Shown here piece after piece: positions 10,470-21,567 of a DNA stretch of 64,000 nt; position 1 is the first letter of the stretch; each line of letters starts with the position of its first letter. The stretch is from Pedomonas mirosovicensis (lineage in GTDB: Bacteria; Pseudomonadota; Alphaproteobacteria; Sphingomonadales; Sphingomonadaceae), in assembly GCF_022569295.1 (NCBI RefSeq), contig NZ_JAKFIA010000001.1:325001-389000 (forward strand), read 5' to 3'. Below the pieces are notes generated by a model. That model made no database searches, was not told the DNA's origin, and saw only the letters and a program-made list of their open reading frames with translations. Position numbers and translations under genes: made by a program.

Positions 10470-12014
10470 ATGGCTACCGCTGTCAGCGCCAACAAGATGG
10501 AACTGCTTGCCATTGCCGACGCCGTGGCGCGCGAGAAGGGCATCGACAAGACGGTCGTGCTCGAGGCGATGGAAGAGGCGATCCAGCGCGCCGCCCGCGC
10601 CCGTTACGGCTCGGAGAACGACATCCGCGCCAAGATCGACCCGCGCACCGGCGACATGCGCCTGTGGCGCGTCGTCGAGGTGGTCGAGCAGCCGGAAGAC
10701 CTGTTCAAGCAGATCTCGGTGGTCGACGCCCAGTCCCGCAAGGAAGGCGCGGTCATTGGCGACTTCATCGCCGATCCGCTGCCGCCGCTGGATTTCGGCC
10801 GCATCGCCGCCCAGACCGCCAAGCAGGTGATCGTGCAGAAGGTGCGCGACGCCGAGCGCGAGCGCCAGTACAACGAATACAAGGACCGCGTGGGTGAGAT
10901 CATCACCGGCGTCGTCAAGCGGGTGGAATTCGGCCACGTGGTCGTTGATCTCGGCCGGGCCGAGGGCGTCATCCGCCGCGACCAGCAGATCCCGCGCGAG
11001 ACGCTGCGCGTCGGCGATCGCGTCCGCGCCTACATCGCCAGCGTGCGCCGCGAGAACCGCGGCCCGCAGATCTTCCTGTCCCGCGCGCATGGCGACTTCA
11101 TGCGGAAGCTGTTCGCGCAGGAAGTGCCGGAGATTTACGACGGCGTCATCGAGATCAAGGCCGTGGCCCGCGATCCGGGGTCGCGCGCCAAGATCGGCGT
11201 CATCTCCAACGACAGCTCGATCGATCCGGTCGGCGCGTGCGTCGGCATGAAGGGCAGCCGCGTGCAGGCCGTCGTGCAGGAACTGCAGGGCGAGAAGATC
11301 GATATCATCCCCTGGTCGCCGGACCCGGCCACGTTCATCGTGAACGCGCTGCAGCCGGCGGAAGTCACCAAGGTGGTGCTCGATGAGGAAGACCGCCGCA
11401 TCGAGGTGGTGGTGCCGGACGATCAGCTGAGCCTCGCCATCGGCCGCCGCGGCCAGAACGTGCGCCTGGCCAGCCAGCTGACGGGGTGGACCATCGACAT
11501 CCTCACCGAGGCCGAAGAGTCCGAGCGTCGCCAGAAGGAATTTAAGGAACGCTCCGAGATGTTCATCAACGAGCTGGACGTTGACGAGACGCTGGCCCAG
11601 CTGCTGGTGGCCGAAGGCTTCACCGAGCTGGAGGAAGTGGCCTACGTCGAGATCGAGGATCTGGCCGAGATCGAGGGTCTGGACGAGGACGTGGCCGCCG
11701 AGCTGCAGAACCGCGCCCAGGAAGCGCTGGAGCGCCGCGCCGAGAAGGCCCGCGAGGAGCGCCGCGAACTGGGCGTGACCGACGAACTGGCCGCCATCGA
11801 GGGGCTCACCGAGCCCATGCTGGTGGCGCTCGGCAAGGCGGGCATCAAGACGCTCGATGATCTGGCGGACCTCGCCACCGACGAGCTGATCTCGAAGCGC
11901 GACGGTATTTTGAAGGATTTCGGCCTCAGCGAGGAAGAGGGCAACGCGGTCATCATGGCGGCGCGCGCCCACTGGTTCGAGGACGAAGCCGGGGAAACGA
12001 GTGACCAGGACTGA
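10470..12014 (+). CDS. nusA: Transcription termination/antitermination factor NusA
   Basis: RNA polymerase-associated factor controlling pausing, termination and antitermination. Domain order: N-terminal polymerase-binding domain (1-130), S1 domain starting near residue 139 (ITGVVKRVEFGHVVVDLG), KH1 near 241 (DPVGACVGMKGSRVQ), KH2 near 319 (LAIGRRGQNVRLASQLTGW), then two acidic C-terminal repeats (about 365-500). Length 514 aa is normal for Alphaproteobacteria. It follows rimP by 16 bases, and its stop overlaps the ylxR start by 14 bases. Confidence 0.97.
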   Translation: MATAVSANKMELLAIADAVAREKGIDKTVVLEAMEEAIQRAARARYGSENDIRAKIDPRTGDMRLWRVVEVVEQPEDLFKQISVVDAQSRKEGAVIGDFIADPLPPLDFGRIAAQTAKQVIVQKVRDAERERQYNEYKDRVGEIITGVVKRVEFGHVVVDLGRAEGVIRRDQQIPRETLRVGDRVRAYIASVRRENRGPQIFLSRAHGDFMRKLFAQEVPEIYDGVIEIKAVARDPGSRAKIGVISNDSSIDPVGACVGMKGSRVQAVVQELQGEKIDIIPWSPDPATFIVNALQPAEVTKVVLDEEDRRIEVVVPDDQLSLAIGRRGQNVRLASQLTGWTIDILTEAEESERRQKEFKERSEMFINELDVDETLAQLLVAEGFTELEEVAYVEIEDLAEIEGLDEDVAAELQNRAQEALERRAEKAREERRELGVTDELAAIEGLTEPMLVALGKAGIKTLDDLADLATDELISKRDGILKDFGLSEEEGNAVIMAARAHWFEDEAGETSDQD

Positions 12015-12651
12015 GGACGAGCACATATCTGAGAGGCGCTGCCTTCTCACCGGCGAAAGCGGGGACCGCGCGGGGCTGATCCGCCTGGCGCTCGGTCCCG
12101 ATGGTGAGCTGGTGCCCGACCTCGGAGCCAAGCTGGGCGGGCGCGGCGCGTGGATCAGCCCGGACCGCCCGGCGCTGGAGGAAGCCCTCGCCAAGGGCAA
12201 GCTGAAGGGGCTGGCGGCGCGCACCCTGCGAACGGATGCGCGCAAGCTGATGGTGCCGGAGAACCTGCCCGAGCAGATCGCCACCGGGCTGGAACGGCGC
12301 TGCTTCTCCCGCCTGGGGCTTGAGAATCGGGCCGGAAACCTGACCTACGGGTTTGACCGGATTCTCAGTGCCATCCGCGCCGGACGCGTATATGCTCTGG
12401 TGCACGCAGGCGACGCAGCCCATGATGGGGCCGCCAAGCTGGACGGCGCGCTGCGCCAGATCCGGCCTGACGGTTATATGCTGCGATTACCCGCCGCCAG
12501 AGCCGAATTGAGCTTGGCGTTGGGTCGTGAAAATGTGGTACACGCTGCGGTCACCGACTCGGGGGCCGCGCGTCGTATATTGGAAGATGCGCGCCGCTGG
12601 TGCGCTTTTGTTGAATTTCCGGGCTCGGAAATTGGGACGGTTCGTGGATGA
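12001..12651 (+). CDS. RNA-binding protein: YlxR (DUF448) domain fused to an L7Ae-like domain
   Basis: The N-terminal half is a YlxR/DUF448 domain with the signature [20 protein letters not shown] and [17 protein letters not shown]. Residues about 110-205 look like a ribosomal L7Ae/L30e-type RNA-binding fold ([22 protein letters not shown]). The fused form is typical of Alphaproteobacteria; Firmicutes encode the two parts separately. Work on Bacillus YlxR (RnpM) links it to RNase P, but the role here is not known. The start is GTG 12001 inside the nusA end, and the stop overlaps the infB ATG by 4 bases. Confidence 0.88.
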   Translation: MTRTEDEHISERRCLLTGESGDRAGLIRLALGPDGELVPDLGAKLGGRGAWISPDRPALEEALAKGKLKGLAARTLRTDARKLMVPENLPEQIATGLERRCFSRLGLENRAGNLTYGFDRILSAIRAGRVYALVHAGDAAHDGAAKLDGALRQIRPDGYMLRLPAARAELSLALGRENVVHAAVTDSGAARRILEDARRWCAFVEFPGSEIGTVRG

Positions 12652-15578
12652 CTGACGATAAGAAACTCACCCTAGGCTCGCGGCCACCGCTGGGCATCAA
12701 GAAAACAATTGAAGCCGGCAAGGTCAAGCAGAGCTTTAGCCACGGGCGCTCCAAGACCGTCATGGTCGAGGTGAAGAAGCGCCGCGTGCTGAAGCGGCCG
12801 GGTGAGGACGAGCAGCACGAGGAGCAGGAGGTCGTCACCACGGCCCCCGAGGCACCCGCCGCTGCCCAGCCTGAACCCGTGGCTCAGCCGGAACCGGCGC
12901 CTGCGCCGGCTCCCGAGCCTGTGGCCCAGCCCGCGCCTGCGCCCGAACCGGCCCCCGAGCCCGCGCCGGTTGCCGAGCAGCCCGCAGTTGCCGAACCCGA
13001 GCCTGCGCCAGCCCCCGAGCCCGAACCGGCCCCGGTTGCCGCTGCTCCGGCAGCGCCGGAGCCTGCGTTGACGCCGGCGGCTCCCGCCCCGGCCGCACCG
13101 AAGCCCGCGCAGCCCCAGGGCCGTGATGGCCGCGAGGCCCGTGATGGTCGTGAAGCTCGGGGTGGCCAGCCGCAGGGTGGCCGTGGCGGTCGCGATGGTC
13201 GTGGCCAGGGCCAGGGCCGTGGCGGCCAGCAGCAGCGCCGTGGCGGCGCGAGCGGCGGCCCGATCACCGATCTTGACCGCCTGACCCGCCAGGAGCGGGT
13301 GCAGGCCGCGCTGCGCCAGGCCGAAGAGGAGCGCATGCGCGCCCTCGAGGAACAGCGCCGCCGTGCGGATGCCGAGCGCGAAGCCGCGCTTCAGGCCGAG
13401 AAGGAAGCCCGCGAGGCCAAGCGCAAGGCCGAGGAAGAGGCTGCCCGCCTCGCCGCCGAGGAAGCCAAGCGCAAGGAAGAAGAAGCCAAGCGCAAGGCCG
13501 CCCAGCCCAAGCCGGCCGCTGGCGAGCGCCCGGCTGGCGAGCGCGCCGCTCCGGCCGCCGGTGTCGAGCGTCCCGGCAAGCGCCCGGTGGTGGCGGACGA
13601 CGAGGAAGAGGTCCGTCGTGGCCCTGCCGGTCCCGCCAAGCGCAAGCCCGAGGCTCCGAAGGTTGCCCGCCCGCGTTCGGACGAGCGCCGCCAGTCCGGC
13701 AAGCTCACCGTGGTGCGCGCGCTGAACGACGACGACTCGGTTCGCGTCCGCTCGCTCGCCGCGCTGAAGCGCGCCCGGGAGAAGGAAAAGCGCCTGCACG
13801 CCTCGCAGGGCCCCGCCGCCAAGCAGGTCCGCGAAGTGGTCGTGCCCGAGACCATCACCGTTCAGGAACTGGCCAACCGTATGGCCGAGCGCGGCTCGGA
13901 CGTCATCAAGGCCCTGTTCAAGATGGGCATGGTGGTGACGCTCAACCAGTCGATCGACCAGGACACCGCCGAGCTGATCGTGACCGACTTCGGCCACACG
14001 GTGAAGCGCGTCGCCGAATCGGACGTGGAAATCGGCCTGACCGGCGGCGAGGACCTCGAGGAAGCGCTGCGTCCGCGTCCGCCGGTGGTGACGATTATGG
14101 GTCACGTCGACCACGGCAAGACCTCGCTGCTCGATGCCCTGCGCGGCACCGATGTGGTGGCGGGCGAAGCCGGCGGCATCACCCAGCACATCGGCGCCTA
14201 CCAGGTGACGCTGAAGAGCGGCGAGAAGATCACCTTCCTCGACACGCCGGGCCACGAGGCCTTCACCGAGATGCGCGCCCGCGGCGCCAACGTCACGGAC
14301 ATCGTCATCCTCGTGGTGGCGGCCGATGACGGCCTGATGCCGCAGACCATCGAGGCCATCAACCACACCAAGGCCGCTGGCGTGCCGATGATCGTGGCGA
14401 TCAACAAGATCGACAAGCCGGCCGCCAACCCGACCAAGGTGCGCGAGGCGCTGCTGAGCCACGACGTTCAGGTGGAAGCCTTCGGCGGCGACGTGCAGGA
14501 CGTGGAAGTCTCGGCTCTCAAGAAGCTGGGTCTCGACCAGCTGACCGAGAAGATTCTGCTGCAGGCCGAACTGCTGGAGCTGAAGGCCAACCCGGATCGT
14601 CCGGCGGAAGGCACGGTCATCGAAGCCAAGCTCGACAAGGGCCGTGGCCCGGTGGCCACCATCCTCGTCAACCGCGGCACCCTGAAGGTGGGCGACATCT
14701 TCGTCGTCGGCGCCGAATGGGGCAAGGTCCGCGCCCTCGTCGACGACAAGGGCCGCCAGGTGAAGCAGGCGGGTCCCGCCCAGCCGGTGGAGGTGCTCGG
14801 CATCTCCGGCGTGCCGGGTGCGGGCGACAGCTTCTCGGTCGTTGAAAACGAAGCCCGCGCCCGCGAAGTGGCCGAATACCGCGCAACGCTGGCCCAGCGG
14901 AAGCGCCAGGCCGTGGCCCCGACCACGCTGGAATCCATGTTCTCGGCGCTCAAAGCGTCGAAAGCGCAGGAATTCCCGGTGCTCATCAAGGCCGACGTGC
15001 ACGGCTCGGTCGAGGCGATTGCCCAGGCGATCTCCAAGCTTTCCACCGAGGAGATCAAGGCCCGCGTGCTGCACGCGGCCGTGGGCGGCATCACCGAGTC
15101 CGACGTCACGCTGGCGAAGGCGTCCAATGCGCCGATCGTCGGCTTCAACGTCCGCGCCAATGCCAAGGCGCGGGAAGTCGCCGAGCGGGATGGCGTGGTC
15201 ATCAAGTACTACGACATCATCTACGATCTGGTGGATGACATGAAGGCCGCCATGGCCGGTCAGCTCGGCCCCGAGCTGGTGGAGAACGTGGTGGGCCGCG
15301 CCGAGGTGCGCGAGGTGTTCCAGGCAGGCAAGGCCGGCAAGGCGGCGGGTCTCATCGTCCGCGACGGCACGCTGCGCCGCAACCTCAAGGCACGCCTCCT
15401 GCGCGACGATGTCATCGTCTACAACGGTGCCCTTTCGAGCCTGCGCCGCTTCAAGGACGACGTGAACGAAGTTCGCGCCGGCCTGGAGTGCGGTATCACG
15501 CTCGAGAACTTCCAGGACATCAAGGTGGGCGACGTCGTCGAGGCCTACGAAATCGAGCAGCGCGAGCGCACGCTCTAA
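12648..15578 (+). CDS. infB: Translation initiation factor IF-2
   Basis: GTPase that places initiator tRNA on the 30S subunit. At 976 aa it is at the long end for IF-2. After a short IF2-associated N-terminus comes a Pro/Ala/Glu/Val low-complexity region (about residues 65-150), a Gly/Arg/Asp-rich stretch with GRDGR repeats (about 155-200) and a charged coiled-coil (about 205-290). The G domain has GHVDHGKT at 485-492, DTPGHEAF and NKIDKP, followed by the domain II and IV beta-barrels and domain III. It overlaps ylxR by 4 bases and ends the rimP-nusA-ylxR-infB operon. Confidence 0.97.
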   Translation: MTDDKKLTLGSRPPLGIKKTIEAGKVKQSFSHGRSKTVMVEVKKRRVLKRPGEDEQHEEQEVVTTAPEAPAAAQPEPVAQPEPAPAPAPEPVAQPAPAPEPAPEPAPVAEQPAVAEPEPAPAPEPEPAPVAAAPAAPEPALTPAAPAPAAPKPAQPQGRDGREARDGREARGGQPQGGRGGRDGRGQGQGRGGQQQRRGGASGGPITDLDRLTRQERVQAALRQAEEERMRALEEQRRRADAEREAALQAEKEAREAKRKAEEEAARLAAEEAKRKEEEAKRKAAQPKPAAGERPAGERAAPAAGVERPGKRPVVADDEEEVRRGPAGPAKRKPEAPKVARPRSDERRQSGKLTVVRALNDDDSVRVRSLAALKRAREKEKRLHASQGPAAKQVREVVVPETITVQELANRMAERGSDVIKALFKMGMVVTLNQSIDQDTAELIVTDFGHTVKRVAESDVEIGLTGGEDLEEALRPRPPVVTIMGHVDHGKTSLLDALRGTDVVAGEAGGITQHIGAYQVTLKSGEKITFLDTPGHEAFTEMRARGANVTDIVILVVAADDGLMPQTIEAINHTKAAGVPMIVAINKIDKPAANPTKVREALLSHDVQVEAFGGDVQDVEVSALKKLGLDQLTEKILLQAELLELKANPDRPAEGTVIEAKLDKGRGPVATILVNRGTLKVGDIFVVGAEWGKVRALVDDKGRQVKQAGPAQPVEVLGISGVPGAGDSFSVVENEARAREVAEYRATLAQRKRQAVAPTTLESMFSALKASKAQEFPVLIKADVHGSVEAIAQAISKLSTEEIKARVLHAAVGGITESDVTLAKASNAPIVGFNVRANAKAREVAERDGVVIKYYDIIYDLVDDMKAAMAGQLGPELVENVVGRAEVREVFQAGKAGKAAGLIVRDGTLRRNLKARLLRDDVIVYNGALSSLRRFKDDVNEVRAGLECGITLENFQDIKVGDVVEAYEIEQRERTL

Positions 15579-15584
15579 GACACA

Positions 15585-15612
15585 GCGGGGGTTCTGGCGA
15601 CAGAGCCCCCGC
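15585..15612 (+). terminator. Strong stem-loop after infB
   Basis: GCGGGGG-T-TCTG / CAGA-G-CCCCCGC forms a 12-bp stem with one T-G wobble and a GCGA tetraloop, 6 bases past the infB stop. No long U-tract follows. It probably ends or attenuates the nusA-infB operon before rbfA. Confidence 0.6.
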
Positions 15613-15725
15613 CCAGTTTCGTCACGCCCGCGGGCGGTTTCTCCAAAGCCTGTGGCAACAGGCGCAGGAGAAGCCGCCCGCAACGGCATTCGGGACCTGG
15701 CGGTTTTGATCTTCAACGGGATGTT

Positions 15726-15890
15726 TGCAGGAGGGTTTTAAACCCTCCTGCACCTCCCATTCGTTTTTCAGGGACGCGCGAACGGCATCGCCCAATCCAT
15801 CCCCCGGTATCCGAATGGGCCACGCCCGCGATGACGCGCACGGCCCGCTAAAACGAATGGGGTGCAGGGGTCCAAGACCCCTGCAAAAAG
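15726..15890. repeat. Full-length palindromic intergenic repeat, copy 1 (infB-rbfA)
   Basis: Left arm: a 27-base near-perfect palindrome TGCAGGAGGGTTT / AAACCCTCCTGCA at 15726-15752, then CCCATTCGTTTT. Right arm: AAAACGAATGGG at 15850-15861, then the hairpin TGCAGGGGTC-CAA-GACCCCTGCA (15863-15885) and AAAAAG. The arms are inverted around a roughly 80-base centre containing GCGCACGGCCCG. The same layout recurs at 48467-48636, and single arms occur at other intergenic sites in the window. Both hairpins could terminate transcription outward. The surrounding infB-rbfA gap (15579-15941) shows no gene. Confidence 0.8.
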
Positions 15891-15941
15891 ACAAGAAAAC
15901 GTATTAACGACAGGGCTCACAAGGCCGAAGGACACTGAACC

Positions 15942-16427
15942 ATGCGTCATCAAACCACCGATACCGGCCGCTCCGTGCGTCTGCTGCGCGTGGGCGAGCA
16001 GATCCGCCATGTGCTCTCCGAGGTGCTGGCGCGCGGCAACGTGCAGGATGACGTGCTGGCCAACCATCTCGTCACCGTGACCGAGGTGCGGATTTCGCCT
16101 GACCTGCGCCATGCCACCGTGTTCGTGGTGCCGCTGGGCGGTTCGGACGAGGCGGAGGTGATGAAGGCCCTGCGCCGCAATGCGCGTTTCCTCAAGGGCG
16201 AGGTCGGCCACCGCATCCGCATGAAGTACACGCCGAACCTCGTGTTCCGGGTGGATGAAAGCTTCAACGAGGCGAGCAAGATCGACACTCTGCTGCGCGA
16301 TCCGCGCGTGGCGCAGGACCTGGGCCGCTATCAGCCGCCCGAGGATGATGACGACGAGGACGGCGAGGACACCGGCCCACGCATGATCTCCGGTGGCGAT
16401 GATCCGGAAGACACCGGCCGGGAGTAA
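15942..16427 (+). CDS. rbfA: Ribosome-binding factor A
   Basis: Binds the 16S 5'-terminal helix during late 30S maturation and cold adaptation. The KH-like fold is recognisable from [34 protein letters not shown] and [20 protein letters not shown]. The last 40 residues are an acidic Asp/Glu tail beyond the core domain, making 161 aa in total. It follows infB after a 363-base gap filled by a terminator and a palindromic repeat, so it may be transcribed separately from infB. Confidence 0.94.
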   Translation: MRHQTTDTGRSVRLLRVGEQIRHVLSEVLARGNVQDDVLANHLVTVTEVRISPDLRHATVFVVPLGGSDEAEVMKALRRNARFLKGEVGHRIRMKYTPNLVFRVDESFNEASKIDTLLRDPRVAQDLGRYQPPEDDDDEDGEDTGPRMISGGDDPEDTGRE

Positions 16428-16447
16428 GCTCTACTGAACTGCCAAGC

Positions 16448-16480
16448 ACGGCCTCGATCCCTGATCGGGGCCGTTGTCTT
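16448..16480 (+). terminator. Terminator after rbfA
   Basis: 12-bp stem ACGGCCTCGATC / GATCGGGGCCGT with one wobble pair and a 3-base loop, followed by TGTCTT. It lies 21 bases past the rbfA stop and separates rbfA from the inserted Abi-type gene. Confidence 0.65.
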
Positions 16481-16616
16481 ATCGGCAGTCTGGAAAAGAG
16501 CGGGACGCTTGTCCCCAGAAACACGTTACCCCGGGCGCATGCTGGAAGCAGAGGCGGCACCGGGGTGTACAAGAGCTAGATAGCGTAACGGCGGGGATCA
16601 TTCAAGCTGAATCGGC

Positions 16617-16660
16617 ATTTTACAATATTTCTATTATAGTCCTTATTATATAACCGAGGC
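16617..16660 (+). promoter_or_regulatory. AT-rich promoter-like segment upstream of the Abi-type gene
   Basis: A 44-base AT-rich island (TTTACA, TATTATA and TTATTATATAA elements) 35-75 bases before the ATG at 16693, in sharp contrast to the GC-rich surroundings. TTTACA resembles a -35 box, but no -10 sits at the ideal 17-base spacing, so the exact promoter is not assigned. Confidence 0.35.
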
Positions 16661-16692
16661 CGATCGCATTGAACTGACGATTCGGACTCTAG

Positions 16693-17340
16693 ATGCTTCT
16701 GACGCCCCTCCAGACAGCGTTTTCTCAGGAAAGGATGGGGCGTTACCTTGAATGGTCAAACGGCGACCCGGCTGCTGCCGTCCAGCTTTACACCCTGAAC
16801 GCCCAGTTTTCCGAAGCGCTCTACATTCCACTGCAGGTGCTGGAGCTTGCGCTCCGCAACCGGGTGCATGGCGTGATGAGCGGCGCGTATGGCGAGGGGT
16901 GGCTGCTGGAGGCCGGTTCTTGTCTCCGTGACAAGCAGAAGCAAAAGGTCCAGCATGCGCTTGATGACCTCAACCGGAACCGCAAGGCGCCTACACCGGG
17001 ACGGGTGGTATCCACGCTTTCCTTTGGGTTCTGGACCGCCCTGCTGGGCAGGGAATACGAAGAGCTATGGCGTAAAGTGCTGCATCAGATCGCACGCACG
17101 CCGAGCGGAAAGGGCCTTCCACGCAAGAGTCTGTCAGGCCCCCTCAAAACTATTCGCGAATTGCGTAATCGGATCGCTCATCACGAATCGATCCTTCATT
17201 ACGACCTGCCACACTACCATGCCGACATCCGCCAGATCATCGGCTGGCTGTCGCCCGAGGCGGAGCAATGGTGCGCCGAGTGCGACCGCTTTCCAGCGCT
17301 CTACCAAGCCAGCACGTATCAACTGGCGAGAGCAGCCTGA
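16693..17340 (+). CDS. Abi family protein (Abi_2/AbiD-AbiF type) with a HEPN RNase motif
   Basis: A 215-aa protein with the Abi_2 layout: an N-terminal helical part (YTLNAQFSEALYIPLQVLELALRN, listed in part as NAQFSEALYIPLQVLE) and a C-terminal IRELRNRIAHHESI, where R158-x4-H163 is the HEPN catalytic signature. Members of this family include abortive-infection proteins AbiD and AbiF, and HEPN motifs usually cut RNA, so a phage-defence role is plausible. The gene is alone, inserted between rbfA and truB with its own AT-rich upstream region. No antitoxin partner or mobile element is visible. ATG 16735 is an alternative start. Confidence 0.78.
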   Translation: MLLTPLQTAFSQERMGRYLEWSNGDPAAAVQLYTLNAQFSEALYIPLQVLELALRNRVHGVMSGAYGEGWLLEAGSCLRDKQKQKVQHALDDLNRNRKAPTPGRVVSTLSFGFWTALLGREYEELWRKVLHQIARTPSGKGLPRKSLSGPLKTIRELRNRIAHHESILHYDLPHYHADIRQIIGWLSPEAEQWCAECDRFPALYQASTYQLARAA

Positions 17341-17454
17341 AATCACCGCCGGGTATCAGGTAAGGGCTTGTCAAACGGCCCGCCAGCCGTGACATGAGGG
17401 CGCTTCGGACACGGCGTCGGCCGTGCCATTGTCGTTACGAATCCTGAGTAGCCC

Positions 17455-18369
17455 ATGACCGCACCGAGCCCCGCCCCCGCCAAGCTCCACGGCTGGCTGA
17501 ACATCGACAAGCCCCTGGGGATGAGCAGCGGCCAGGTGGTGGCCGCCTGCAAGCGCATCTTGCGCCCGGTCATGCCCAAGGGGTGGAAGATCGGCCACGG
17601 CGGCACGCTCGACCCGCTGGCGACCGGCGTTCTCCCCATCGCCTTGGGCGAGGCGACGAAACTCACCGGCTATATCCTCGACGCCACAAAGGGGTACGAC
17701 TTCACGTTACGCTTCGGCGAGGCCCGCTCGACGGACGACGGCGAGGGAGAAGTCATCGCCACCTCCGACATGCGCCCCGGCGAGGAGGCCATCCGCGCCG
17801 CCCTCCCCCGCTTCTTGGGCGAGATCGAGCAGGTGCCGCCCATCTATTCGGCGCTGAAGGTAGACGGCGAGCGGGCCTACAACCTCGCCCGCGCCGGCGA
17901 GACCGTGGAGCTGAAGGCCCGCCGCATCACCATTCACCGGATCGACCTGGTGGACATGAGCGCGGATGAGGCCCGATTCTCCGTTCTCTGCTCCAAGGGC
18001 ACCTACATCCGCTCGCTGGCGCGGGACATCGCGCAAGCGCTGGGCACGGTCGGTTACGTCTCCGCGCTAAGGCGCACCAAGGCGGGGCCCTTCACCCTGC
18101 AAACCGCGATTCTGCTGGACAATCTTGACCGACTCGTTCAAGACCACCAACCGGAACAGGCGCTTTTGCCTGTGACCGCAGGGCTGGACGACATCCCGGC
18201 TCTGGCGGTCGACCCCCGCGAGGCTCTCCTGCTGCGGCAGGGCCAGAGGCTCGACGGGACCTCCCTTCGCCCAGGGACCTACATGGCGATGGATGGGCAG
18301 ACGCCCGTTGCCATCGTTGAGGCCATTGCTGGCCAGGTCCGGGTGCTGAGGGGGCTCAACCTGACGTGA
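17455..18369 (+). CDS. truB: tRNA pseudouridine(55) synthase TruB
   Basis: Forms pseudouridine 55 in the T-loop of tRNAs. The catalytic aspartate is Asp53 in [14 protein letters not shown], and the active-site segment [16 protein letters not shown] and the thumb-loop region follow. [15 protein letters not shown] and [15 protein letters not shown] are further family motifs. Length 304 aa is standard. Only 10 bases separate it from rpsO, giving the classic truB-rpsO-pnp order. Confidence 0.96.
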   Translation: MTAPSPAPAKLHGWLNIDKPLGMSSGQVVAACKRILRPVMPKGWKIGHGGTLDPLATGVLPIALGEATKLTGYILDATKGYDFTLRFGEARSTDDGEGEVIATSDMRPGEEAIRAALPRFLGEIEQVPPIYSALKVDGERAYNLARAGETVELKARRITIHRIDLVDMSADEARFSVLCSKGTYIRSLARDIAQALGTVGYVSALRRTKAGPFTLQTAILLDNLDRLVQDHQPEQALLPVTAGLDDIPALAVDPREALLLRQGQRLDGTSLRPGTYMAMDGQTPVAIVEAIAGQVRVLRGLNLT

Positions 18370-18382
18370 TAAGGAGACCATG

Positions 18383-18652
18383 ATGTCGATTACGGCTGAA
18401 AAGAAGCAGGCGCTCATCGCTGACTTTGCCCGTGGTGGCACCGACACCGGTTCGCCGGAAGTCCAGGTTGCGATCCTCACCGAGCGCATCGCCAACCTCA
18501 CCGAGCACTTCAAGACCCACAAGAAGGACAACCACTCCCGTCGTGGCCTTCTGATGCTGGTCAACAAGCGCCGCAAGCTGCTTGACTACGTGAAGTCGCG
18601 CGACGTTGCGCGTTATCAGGCTCTGATCGAGCGCCTGGGTCTGCGTCGCTAA
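18383..18652 (+). CDS. rpsO: 30S ribosomal protein S15
   Basis: Primary 16S rRNA-binding protein of the 30S platform; 89 aa from [18 protein letters not shown] to the basic end ERLGLRR. The rRNA-binding segment [23 protein letters not shown] is seen ([19 protein letters not shown]). Two tandem ATGs exist (18380 and 18383); the second is 6 bases after AAGGAG and matches the family start. It lies between truB and pnp. Confidence 0.97.
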   Translation: MSITAEKKQALIADFARGGTDTGSPEVQVAILTERIANLTEHFKTHKKDNHSRRGLLMLVNKRRKLLDYVKSRDVARYQALIERLGLRR

Positions 18653-18687
18653 GTGCGACTGCCGAACCAAAAGCGGTTTTAGCAGGC

Positions 18688-18722
18688 GGGGAGGGAACCG
18701 GCCAACGGCCGGGTCCCTCCCC
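18688..18722 (+). terminator. Large stem-loop between rpsO and pnp
   Basis: GGGGAGGGA-CCGGCC / GGCCGG-TCCCTCCCC, 15 bp with one symmetric mismatch and an AAC loop, followed by GTCTTGC. Its position matches the rpsO-pnp attenuator/processing hairpin known in other bacteria. Here it is probably a terminator or RNase site. The rest of the 319-base gap holds no gene. Confidence 0.65.
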
Positions 18723-18971
18723 GTCTTGCATATGAGCTGGATATATTTTCTGGCGAATCAGCCCCTTAAGGGCCTTTGTGTTTGTTGCGTTCTGAGGCAC
18801 AGTCCTTGGCCGAAGCATCTCCGCCGCGCTTCGCGGACAACATGTTTTCACAGGCGGATACCGGGAGCGATCGCAGGCGTTGATCAGCAACGTATGCGGG
18901 AATTGCCCCGACAACTCAGCAAGCTGTGCGGCTGGGCAATAGGGCCCGGTTGCGGATGAGAAAGACACTCA

Positions 18972-21212
<2,241 letters not shown>

Positions 21213-21281
21213 GGCCTGCGACCAAAGGGGGAGTTGAATAAGGGCCAGCGTCCCTTATCTTCTCCTCCGTGACTTGTGGTG

Positions 21282-21306
21282 AAGGGCCCCCTGTCGGGGC
21301 CCTTTA
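21282..21306 (+). terminator. Rho-independent terminator after pnp
   Basis: Perfect 9-bp stem AAGGGCCCC / GGGGCCCTT with a 5-base loop (CTGTC), followed by TATCAT, 70 bases past the pnp stop. The remaining gap to 21567 has a small UUCG-type hairpin (GCCGC-TTCG-GCGGC near 21482) but no convincing gene. Confidence 0.7.
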
Positions 21307-21567
21307 TCATGTGACCTGCCCACTGCCGCCGGAAGAAGCGGAACAGGGCTGGCCCGCATGGAGCGCTCGTGTGCTGCCGCGCTCCGCCTGGGGCCAAACG
21401 CCGAAAACGCGATAAATTGCGTGAAGGTCGTGACACCAACGGCCGTTTCGTGCGTAAACTGGGCGTTGGCGGGTCGTGTGCGCCGCTTCGGCGGCTTGAC
21501 CCTCGCCTTTATCTCTCGAACCCTGTATGGCAGACACTTTGGAAAGTACCCGGAAAGGCGCAAGCCC

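Noticed and set aside
12830-13260. Repetitive DNA inside infB as a mobile or CRISPR-like repeat
   Set aside because: It is coding low-complexity sequence (Pro/Ala/Glu, then Gly/Arg/Asp) of the variable IF-2 N-terminus.
12672-15716. A 1014-codon open frame on the minus strand opposite infB
   Set aside because: It mirrors infB codon for codon in a GC-rich genome, has His/Arg/Gly/Ala-heavy composition and no recognisable domain; a shadow frame.
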